A DNA stretch of 5,256 nucleotides, taken from contig JAURMY010000022.1 of the NCBI GenBank assembly GCA_030830465.1, forward strand, positions 1-5,256. Reading direction: 5' to 3'. Below the pieces are notes generated by a model. It made no database searches. It was not told the origin of the DNA and worked only from the letters and a program-made list of their open reading frames with translations. The stretch is from Alphaproteobacteria bacterium. GTDB lineage: Bacteria; Pseudomonadota; Alphaproteobacteria; Rhodobacterales; Rhodobacteraceae. A program made the translations under genes and the position numbers. Shown here piece by piece: positions 1-5,188 of this stretch (the first letter of the stretch is position 1; every line of letters begins with the position of its first letter).

Positions 1-721
1 GGTTCATCGCGGGACTGCCGATAAATCCGGCCACAAATGTATTGGCCGGAAAATCGTAAATATCCGTCGGCGTTCCGACCTGTTGGACGATGCCTTTGTT
101 CATCACCACGACCCGGTCCGCCAATGTCATCGCCTCGATCTGGTCATGGGTGACATAGATTGTCGTCACCTTCAGTTCATGGCTGAGGTTCTTGATCTGC
201 GCCCGGGTCGAGACCCGCAATTTCGCGTCAAGATTGGACAAAGGTTCGTCCATCAGGAACACGTTCGGTTCCCGCACGATGGCCCGCGCCAGCGCCACCC
301 GCTGACGCTGACCGCCGGACAGTTCCGCGGGCCTGCGATGTAGAAACTCGGTCAGTTCCACCATCTCGGCCGCGCGCATCACCCGGGCGTCATGGTCGGC
401 GGGATCAACGCCCCGAACTTTCAGGGGAAACCGAATGTTTTCATAGACATTCATGTTCGGATAAAGCGCATAGCTTTGGAACACCATCGCCACATCCCGA
501 TCCTTGGGGTCAAGGTCGTTGATCCGGGTGCCGTCAACCAGAATGTCACCCTCGGTCACATCCTCCAGACCGGCAATCATGCGCATCGTTGTCGTCTTGC
601 CGCAGCCGGACGGGCCCAGCAGGACCAGAAACTCTTCATCTGCGATCGTGAGGTTGAAATTCGCCACGCCGACGAACGATCCCCAGCGCTTGGAGATGTT
701 GCGAAGTTGTATCTCGGCCAT
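1..721 (-). CDS. Carbohydrate ABC transporter ATP-binding protein (MalK/UgpC type), N-terminal part
   Basis: Cytoplasmic ATPase that powers a CUT1-type importer. The 240 visible residues read in one open frame with every ABC hallmark: Walker A GPSGCGKT (36-43), Q-loop Gln82 in FQSYALYP, signature LSGGQ (134-138), Walker B VFLMDEP (154-160, Asp158 and Glu159), D-loop SNLDAKLR and switch His192 in VTHDQ. The gene runs off the left edge, so the C-terminal OB-fold/regulatory domain usual in the family (total roughly 330-370 residues) is unseen. I chose the ATG at 721-719, giving MAEIQLRNI, because a GGA lies 7 nt upstream. An in-frame ATG at 733 would add MDLD but has no Shine-Dalgarno and abuts an operator. 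It is divergent from the binding protein and permeases, which it presumably energises. Being MalK-like, it could also serve other importers. The family call is very secure; the specific partner is inferred from context. Confidence 0.95.
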   Translation of the reverse strand, partial: MAEIQLRNISKRWGSFVGVANFNLTIADEEFLVLLGPSGCGKTTTMRMIAGLEDVTEGDILVDGTRINDLDPKDRDVAMVFQSYALYPNMNVYENIRFPLKVRGVDPADHDARVMRAAEMVELTEFLHRRPAELSGGQRQRVALARAIVREPNVFLMDEPLSNLDAKLRVSTRAQIKNLSHELKVTTIYVTHDQIEAMTLADRVVVMNKGIVQQVGTPTDIYDFPANTFVAGFIGSPAMN

Positions 722-734
722 GTCCAAATCCATA

Positions 735-750
735 ATGCATACGATTGCAA
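735..750. promoter_or_regulatory. LacI-family-like operator O1 (ATPase side)
   Basis: ATGCATACGATTGCAA is an imperfect palindrome with TGCA arms around a central CG, the layout typical of LacI-family operators. It matches the reverse complement of the site at 859-874 at 14 of 16 positions. It lies 2 nt downstream of the proposed -10 of the ATPase promoter and 13 nt upstream of the chosen ATPase start, so a bound repressor would cover the transcription start. The regulator itself is not in the window; the LacI assignment is inferred from site architecture. Confidence 0.65.
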
Positions 751-752
751 TA

Positions 753-782
753 TTTGTAACGGCGATTCGCTGTACAGCGCAA
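753..782 (-). promoter_or_regulatory. Putative promoter of the ATPase gene
   Basis: Reading the minus strand, TTGCGC (782-777) and TACAAA (758-753) are separated by 18 nt and resemble -35 and -10 elements (3 of 6 and 4 of 6 matches to the sigma-70 consensus). Transcription would start near 746, inside operator O1, leaving a leader of about 25 nt before the ATG at 721. The elements are weak, which fits a regulated promoter, but the match alone is poor evidence. The placement gains support from the mirrored layout on the other side of the region. Confidence 0.35.
768..779. repeat. Perfect 12-bp palindrome CGCTGTACAGCG
   Basis: CGCTGTACAGCG equals its own reverse complement. It overlaps the proposed -35 of the ATPase promoter and differs from the two TTGCA-type operators, so if it is functional it would be a site for a different dimeric regulator. 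No similar copy was found elsewhere in the intergenic region. Function unknown. Confidence 0.4.
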
Positions 783-793
783 GCCCCTTGTTT

Positions 794-808
794 TTCTGCG
801 CCGCAGAA
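794..808. repeat. 15-bp inverted repeat with downstream T-run
   Basis: TTCTGCG and CGCAGAA form a perfect 7-bp inverted repeat around one central C. On the plus strand a run of six T (813-818) follows 4 nt later. As RNA it could form a short hairpin with a GCC loop, resembling a small intrinsic terminator facing right; as DNA it could be a protein-binding site. It sits about midway between the two operators and upstream of the binding-protein promoter. No gene on the plus strand precedes it, so a terminator role would only concern antisense readthrough. Confidence 0.35.
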
Positions 809-829
809 CGAGTTTTTTGAAAATATTTC

Positions 830-858
830 TTGCAATCCCTTACAAAAACCATCTTACT
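830..858 (+). promoter_or_regulatory. Putative promoter of the binding-protein/permease operon
   Basis: TTGCAA (830-835) and CTTACT (853-858) are spaced 17 nt apart and can be read as -35 and -10 elements; the -10 is weak (3 of 6). An AT-rich stretch (811-830) lies upstream and could act as an UP-like element. Transcription would start near 865, inside operator O2, giving a leader of about 90 nt. An alternative -10 at 876-881 (AATTAT) would place the operator between or over the promoter boxes. Only start-site mapping would decide. Confidence 0.35.
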
Positions 859-874
859 TTGCAAGCGTATGCAA
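859..874. promoter_or_regulatory. LacI-family-like operator O2 (operon side)
   Basis: TTGCAAGCGTATGCAA has perfect TTGCA/TGCAA arms and a central CG, 12 of 16 positions being symmetric. This is the common architecture of LacI-family operators for sugar-uptake genes in proteobacteria. It lies directly after the proposed -10 and upstream of the leader hairpin, a position suited to repression in the manner of lac O1. Its near-identical partner at 735-750 has its centre 124 bp away, close to 12 helical turns, which would allow looping. The regulator and its inducer are not known from this window. Confidence 0.7.
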
Positions 875-881
875 AAATTAT

Positions 882-897
882 CCACGATTCGTCGTGG
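882..897 (+). other. 5'-leader hairpin with UUCG loop
   Basis: CCACGA and TCGTGG are perfect 6-bp arms around TTCG, so the leader RNA of the binding-protein gene can form a hairpin with a UUCG tetraloop. The closing pair is A-U rather than the extra-stable C-G. It starts 7 nt after operator O2 and ends 56 nt before the start codon, so it should not mask the ribosome binding site. A transcript-stabilising role is plausible but inferred. Confidence 0.45.
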
Positions 898-938
898 CGA
901 ACCTGATTGCTCGCGGTGCGGGCCTGGGCGACAACAAA

Positions 939-944
939 AGGGAG
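939..944 (+). promoter_or_regulatory. Ribosome binding site of the binding-protein gene
   Basis: AGGGAG lies 9 nt before the ATG at 954. It fixes that start against the much longer open frame, which extends in frame back to an ATG at 504 but has no such site and would lose the signal peptide. Confidence 0.75.
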
Positions 945-953
945 AATCCAATC

Positions 954-2192
954 ATGAAAATGTTGAAAACTGCTGCACTGGCTTCGGCCGTTGCCGCGCT
1001 GACCGGCACCACTGCTTTCGCGGGGTGCGGTCTGTCCGGCGGGTCGGTGCGTATTCTGTCAAATGACTTCGCAGCCATTCATGCCGTGGCCGCTGGTGCC
1101 GAGGCCTGCGCCGGCGGCGGGGTCACGGTGACCGCGAACCAGACAACCGAACACAAGGATATTCAGGTCGCCGCGCTGACCGCCAACCCGGCGGAATACA
1201 CGACCGCAGTGGTGGCCAACTCGTCAATCGTCTCGTTGCTCAATGGCGGTTTGATCCGCCCGCTGGATGATCTTGTCGCCAAGCACGGGCAGGGGCTGGG
1301 CAAGAACCAGATGATCACCATTGACGGCAAGATCATGGCCATTGCCTTTATGGCAAACGCCCAGCACCTGTACTATCGCAAGGATGTCCTTGAAAAGGCG
1401 GGCGTCGCGGTGCCGACAACCTATGAGGATGTTCTGGCTGCGGCCAAGGCAATCCAGGCGGCGGGTCTGATGGACCATCCGTTTGCCTTGAACTCCAAAG
1501 CCGGTTGGAATCTGGGCGAAGAATTCGTGAACATGTATCTTGGATATGGCGGGGCTTTCTTCAAACCCGGCACGGCTGAGGTGGCGATCAACAATGCACA
1601 GGGCGTGGCCACGCTCAACATGCTGAAAGCGTTGATGGATGTTTCAAATCCCGACTTTCTGACCTTTGATTCCAATGCCACGGCGGCGCTTTGGGAATCC
1701 GGTCAGATTGCCCTGGCGACCATGTGGGGCTCACGCGGGGGCGGGATCCTCGATAACGAAGGTTCGACCGCTGAAATCGTCGGGTCAACAGTTCTGGCCG
1801 GCGCGCCGACCGTTGGCGGCGGTTCCATCCCGGCCTCAACGCTGTGGTGGGATGGCTTCACCATCGCCAAGAACATCTCGGATGAGGATGCCGAAGCCAC
1901 TTTCGTTGCCATGCTGAACGGCATTTCGGAAGACGTGATCAAGGCAAACAATGACAAAGCCGTCTGGCTGAGCAAAGCCTATGTGCCGAGCGCCGCCTCA
2001 GAGGGCGTTGCCGAGACCGCATCAGCAGGGGCAGAACCCTATCCGATGCTGCCCTATATGGGCCTGCTGCACACAGCACTTGGCAATGAAATGTCGGACT
2101 TCCTGCAAGGCAAGGAAAGCGCAGAACAGGCGCTTGCCGACATCGAAGCCGCCTATTCGACGGCTGCCAAAGAGCAGGGTTTCCTGAAGTAA
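954..2192 (+). CDS. Periplasmic carbohydrate ABC transporter substrate-binding protein
   Basis: A 412-residue extracytoplasmic solute-binding protein of the SBP_bac_1/SBP_bac_8 (MalE-like, CUT1) type, which captures a substrate and delivers it to the two downstream permeases. Residues 1-23 are a clear signal peptide: Lys2 and Lys5, a hydrophobic Ala/Leu core, and AFA before Gly24. The mature protein has only two cysteines, Cys25 and Cys52, possibly a disulfide. FAGC at 22-25 also passes as a loose lipobox, so a lipoprotein is not excluded. Family features include the YYRKDVLEKAGVAVPTTYEDVLAAAKAI segment (about 142-169), usual for sugar binders, then WESGQIALATMWGSR and the tryptophan-containing LWWDGFTIAKN region. 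The length is normal. The ATG at 954 is chosen for its RBS and signal peptide. A stem-loop follows the stop. The substrate cannot be named from sequence; sugar, glycoside and polyol all remain open. Confidence 0.92.
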   Translation: MKMLKTAALASAVAALTGTTAFAGCGLSGGSVRILSNDFAAIHAVAAGAEACAGGGVTVTANQTTEHKDIQVAALTANPAEYTTAVVANSSIVSLLNGGLIRPLDDLVAKHGQGLGKNQMITIDGKIMAIAFMANAQHLYYRKDVLEKAGVAVPTTYEDVLAAAKAIQAAGLMDHPFALNSKAGWNLGEEFVNMYLGYGGAFFKPGTAEVAINNAQGVATLNMLKALMDVSNPDFLTFDSNATAALWESGQIALATMWGSRGGGILDNEGSTAEIVGSTVLAGAPTVGGGSIPASTLWWDGFTIAKNISDEDAEATFVAMLNGISEDVIKANNDKAVWLSKAYVPSAASEGVAETASAGAEPYPMLPYMGLLHTALGNEMSDFLQGKESAEQALADIEAAYSTAAKEQGFLK

Positions 2193-2200
2193 TCGACCCC

Positions 2201-2228
2201 GTCCGGGCAGGGAGTCCCTTGCCCGGAC
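2201..2228 (+). terminator. Intercistronic stem-loop between binding protein and permease
   Basis: GTCCGGGC (2201-2208) pairs with GCCCGGAC (2221-2228). An inner AGGG/CCCT helix (2209-2212 with 2216-2219) around an AGT loop and one bulged T brings the stem to 12 pairs, rich in G-C. No U-run follows, so it is not a canonical intrinsic terminator. In many importer operons, such as malE-malF, a hairpin in this position protects the upstream message or attenuates readthrough, so that binding protein exceeds permease. That role is inferred here. Confidence 0.65.
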
Positions 2229-2259
2229 ATTTACCGGCGTACTGAAACGAGACCGGAAA

Positions 2260-3288
2260 ATGCCCCATCGCACATTCATCTGGTTCATACTGCCCTCGCT
2301 GGCGGCGATGTTGATTTTTATCGCGGCCCCGATCTTTTCCGTTGCGATGCAATCCCTGTTTATCGAGCACGAGCAAGTGATCGTCGCGACCGAAAACTGC
2401 GGGCCGTTCGGCTGTAAACAGTCGACCAGCGTTGATGCCGAGGCCACCGCCAAACTGCGAAGCGAGGCGCCGCTGGGACGGTTCAACGGGCTTGGCACCT
2501 ATTTCGACCGCGGCCATCTTGCCAGCACGGAAATCGCGCAGGCCTGGTCCACCTCAGACGGGATTGGCGATTTTGTCAGTCAGGCGATGAATCTGCCGCT
2601 GTACCGGGCCTTGGCCTTTACGCTGTTCTATACGTTTCTGGTCACCCCGTTGGTGATCCTGTTTGGCCTTGCCATAGCATTGGGGGTCAACGCATTGCCA
2701 AGCCGGATCAAAGGGCCGACGATTTTCGTCTCGCTTCTGCCGATGATCGTGACGCCGCTGATCGGGTCTTTGATCCTGTTCTGGATGATCGACGCGCGCG
2801 GTGTCATCGGCGCGAATCTTCAAAGCCTGTTTGACGATCCGTCACTGTCGCTCAAGGCTTCGCCGGCTCTGACCTGGGCGACATTGATCGCTTATGGTGT
2901 CTGGCATTCCGCACCTTTCGCCTTTGTCGTCTTTTATGCGGGCCTGCAAACCGTGCCCGAGGAAACGCTGGAAGCGGCGATGATTGACGGCGCTTCCCGT
3001 TGGCAGCGGATCCGTTATGTCGTAATCCCCTATCTGACCCCGCTGGTCGTGTTTGTGGCGCTTATTCAACTGATGGATAATTTCCGCGTGTTCGAACCGA
3101 TCGTCGGCTTTTCCGCCGAGGCGAACGCGACCTCGCTCAGCTATATCATCTATGTTGATCTGCGGGGCGATATTCAGCGCTTCGGCTCTGCCGCAGCGAC
3201 CTCGATGCTGACGATCCTTGGTGTGGCGATCCTGCTGACGCCGGTGCTGATCCGCACCTGGCGCGACTTCAACCGAAAGAGGGTCTAA
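2260..3288 (+). CDS. Carbohydrate ABC transporter permease (MalF/UgpA type)
   Basis: Inner-membrane subunit, 342 residues, forming half of the translocation channel. Likely membrane segments fall near residues 7-33, 115-142, 152-177, 205-229, 258-278 and 308-332. The cytoplasmic EAA loop that docks the ATPase is clear: EAAMIDGASRWQRIRYVVIP, Glu238 to Pro257, with Gly244. Between the first two segments is a long outside loop (about 34-112) containing a close cysteine pair, Cys47 and Cys52 in CGPFGC, which could form a disulfide. The start ATG at 2260 is preceded by only a weak purine stretch (GAGA, 2249-2252), so translation may be modest. It follows the binding-protein gene after 67 nt containing a stem-loop, and ends 3 nt before the second permease. 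The family call is very secure; the substrate is unknown. Confidence 0.93.
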   Translation: MPHRTFIWFILPSLAAMLIFIAAPIFSVAMQSLFIEHEQVIVATENCGPFGCKQSTSVDAEATAKLRSEAPLGRFNGLGTYFDRGHLASTEIAQAWSTSDGIGDFVSQAMNLPLYRALAFTLFYTFLVTPLVILFGLAIALGVNALPSRIKGPTIFVSLLPMIVTPLIGSLILFWMIDARGVIGANLQSLFDDPSLSLKASPALTWATLIAYGVWHSAPFAFVVFYAGLQTVPEETLEAAMIDGASRWQRIRYVVIPYLTPLVVFVALIQLMDNFRVFEPIVGFSAEANATSLSYIIYVDLRGDIQRFGSAAATSMLTILGVAILLTPVLIRTWRDFNRKRV

Positions 3289-3291
3289 GCC

Positions 3292-4173
3292 ATGGCCGCT
3301 GCTGCACAACGCCGGTCCCGCGGATTGGTTCTGATTTCAACCGGACTTGTGATGATCTGGCTGATCGTCGCCGCATTCCCGTTCCTTTGGACGCTGTGGG
3401 GATCCTTCAAGGTTCAGGGCGATTTCTTTTCAAAGGCCGATTGGATGCATGCGCTTTGGGGGACATTCACCCGCGCCGAAACCGGTGCGGCCTTTACCGG
3501 TGACGGGTATTACGGCGCCTGGGTCCAAGAGGAATTCTGGCGGTCGGCCCTGAACACGCTGATTGTGGTGGTGTTCACGGTCATCATCTCGCTGACATTC
3601 GGAACGCTTGGCGGCTACGCGCTGGCCCGGTCCGGGTATCGCTATGCTTTCTGGCTGCTGATGCTGTCGCTGGTATTTCGGGCGATGCCGCATATCACCC
3701 TGGTGTCCGGCTATTTGCTGCCGTTCTTTCAATGGAATCTCTGGGGGCATTTGCCGACCGCCATCGTCGTTCTGGTGGCCATCAACCAACCGTTTACGCT
3801 GTGGATGTTGCATTCTTTCTTTCTGAACATCCCCAAGGATCTTGACGAAAGCGCGATGGTGGACGGGTGCACGAGGTTTCAGGCGTTCAGGCATGTCATC
3901 ATTCCGGTGATGTGGCCGGGGGTGATCACGACAGGGCTGTTTTCCTTTCTGCTGGCTTATAACGATTTCGCGGTGACCGCGATGCTGCTGAGCCAGGACA
4001 ATCAGACAATGGTGCCGAAAATCGCGTCGTTTCTGGGCTCGACCTTTGAAGAGGGCAATGTGATGTTTGCGGTTGCAGCCGTTGTTTCGGCGACGGCGCC
4101 GTTGTTCCTGTTGGTGCTATTCTTCCAGCGGCAGATCGTTTCTGGCCTGACCGCGGGGGCGGTGAAAGGCTAA
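3292..4173 (+). CDS. Carbohydrate ABC transporter permease (MalG/UgpE type)
   Basis: Second channel subunit, 293 residues, inner membrane. Likely membrane segments lie near residues 11-35, 86-112, 118-145, 153-178, 208-232 and 256-282. The EAA-type loop reads DESAMVDGCTRFQAFRHVIIP (Glu186 to Pro205, Gly192), with Ser in place of the first Ala, a common variant. The C-terminus, FQRQIVSGLTAGAVKG, is the conserved tail of MalG-like permeases, so the protein is complete. The ATG at 3292 has a GAGGG site (3279-3283, spacing 8 nt) that lies inside the end of the upstream permease gene, so the two subunits are probably translationally coupled. It is followed after 4 nt by the SnoaL-like gene. It pairs with the upstream permease and the divergent ATPase. 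The substrate is not identifiable. Confidence 0.94.
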   Translation: MAAAAQRRSRGLVLISTGLVMIWLIVAAFPFLWTLWGSFKVQGDFFSKADWMHALWGTFTRAETGAAFTGDGYYGAWVQEEFWRSALNTLIVVVFTVIISLTFGTLGGYALARSGYRYAFWLLMLSLVFRAMPHITLVSGYLLPFFQWNLWGHLPTAIVVLVAINQPFTLWMLHSFFLNIPKDLDESAMVDGCTRFQAFRHVIIPVMWPGVITTGLFSFLLAYNDFAVTAMLLSQDNQTMVPKIASFLGSTFEEGNVMFAVAAVVSATAPLFLLVLFFQRQIVSGLTAGAVKG

Positions 4174-4177
4174 GGTC

Positions 4178-5188
4178 ATGACAACTGATTTTCAGGCGGC
4201 AAAGGATCTGGTGCGCGCCTATTATGACCGGCTAGGGGCGGCGCAGGGTGCCGAAATCGAAGCGTCGATCCGCGATTTCACCACGCCGGATTACCTGTGG
4301 CGCGGGTTTCATCCCTTCAATGAACAAAAGGGGGCGGCGGCGGTTGCCGGGGCGTTCTGGCAGCCCCTGAAAGCGGCGCTTGGCCATATGCAACGGCGGC
4401 AGGACATCTTTATCGCTGGTCTGAACGAAATTGACGGGTTCAACAGCACCTGGGTTGTGTCGATGGGCCATTTGATGGGGCTGTTTGATGCGCCTTGGCT
4501 TGGCATCCGACCGACCCGCAAGATGGCCTTCCTGCGGTATTGCGAGTTCAATCGGATTGAGGAAGGCAAGATCGCCGAAACCGCGATGTTCTTTGACATT
4601 CCGCATCTGATGATTCAGGCCGGACAAAATCCTTTCCCGCCGCAAACCGCCGCACATATGGTGCAGCCGGGGCCGATGACCCATGACGGGCTGCTGTTCG
4701 GGCCGCAGGACCCGGCAGTGGGGGAAAAGACCCTTGCGGCGATCAACTATATGATCAGCGATCTGAAGACCTGGAAAGACGGCCGCGTGGTTCCCCTGGT
4801 TGAGGAATTGCGAATGTCCTGGAACGAGGACATGATCTGGTGGGGCCCTGCCGGGATCGGCGCGACCTATACGATCGAGCGGTATGCCGAGCAGCATTCC
4901 GGCCCTTTCCGCGCCGCCTTCAAAGAGCGCAAGTTCAATGGCCATCTCTGCCGTCTGGCCGAGGGCCATTTTGGCGGCTTTTTCGGCTGGCCCAATCTGA
5001 CGATGAAACATGCCGGCGGGTTCATGGGCATGCCCGGAACCGGCCAGTGGGGCGACATGCGCGTAATTGATATGTACCGGCGCGACGGCGACAAGCTGAC
5101 CGAGAATTGGATCTTCATTGATCTGCTGCACTTTTGGATGCAACAGGGTGTCGATATGCTGGGGCGTGCGACGGAAATCGGTGACTGA
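4178..5188 (+). CDS. Tandem SnoaL-like (NTF2-fold) domain protein, function unknown
   Basis: A 336-residue protein without signal peptide or membrane segments, so probably cytoplasmic. It appears to be two SnoaL/NTF2-like domains (about 1-155 and 182-330) joined by a linker. The halves share a Trp-x-Gly motif (W41-R-G43 and W221-W-G223) and an end motif: Lys131/Glu134/Asp140/His143/Gln147/Gly149 recur as Lys306/Glu309/Asp315/His318/Gln322/Gly324, all exactly 175 residues later. In polyketide cyclases such as SnoaL, a conserved Asp in the equivalent C-terminal strand is the acid/base catalyst; both halves keep an Asp there, so catalysis is possible but unproven. The second half is the better match to the usual family ending (KLTENWIFIDLLHFWMQQG). 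GAAAGG (4164-4169) in the permease gene is the likely RBS, 8 nt before the ATG, and the gap to the permease is 4 nt. Co-transcription with the importer suggests it acts on the imported compound. No polyketide genes are seen. Confidence 0.8.
   Translation: MTTDFQAAKDLVRAYYDRLGAAQGAEIEASIRDFTTPDYLWRGFHPFNEQKGAAAVAGAFWQPLKAALGHMQRRQDIFIAGLNEIDGFNSTWVVSMGHLMGLFDAPWLGIRPTRKMAFLRYCEFNRIEEGKIAETAMFFDIPHLMIQAGQNPFPPQTAAHMVQPGPMTHDGLLFGPQDPAVGEKTLAAINYMISDLKTWKDGRVVPLVEELRMSWNEDMIWWGPAGIGATYTIERYAEQHSGPFRAAFKERKFNGHLCRLAEGHFGGFFGWPNLTMKHAGGFMGMPGTGQWGDMRVIDMYRRDGDKLTENWIFIDLLHFWMQQGVDMLGRATEIGD

Noticed and set aside
745..759. TTGCAATATTTGTAA as another operator-like inverted repeat
   Set aside because: It overlaps O1 and the proposed -10, lacks the central CG, and its arms are only partly symmetric.
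83..820. Plus-strand open frames opposite the ATPase gene (83-343, 392-820)
   Set aside because: They are shadows of a gene whose Walker, signature and switch motifs are all intact on the minus strand.
878..886. TTATCCACG, an 8-of-9 match to a DnaA box
   Set aside because: A single copy beside an operator and inside a hairpin arm; no cluster of boxes or origin-type AT-rich unwinding element, so chance is likelier.
577..951. 124-residue minus-strand open frame across the intergenic region
   Set aside because: It overlaps the ATPase gene in another frame, covers both operators, and its translation resembles no protein family.
504..953. In-frame upstream extension of the binding-protein reading frame
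   Set aside because: The extension runs antisense through the ATPase gene and the promoter region; the ATG at 954 has the RBS and a proper signal peptide.
1939..2517. 192-residue minus-strand open frame spanning the binding-protein end and permease start
   Set aside because: It crosses two real genes and the intercistronic stem-loop, with low-complexity Arg/Pro-rich translation and no family resemblance.
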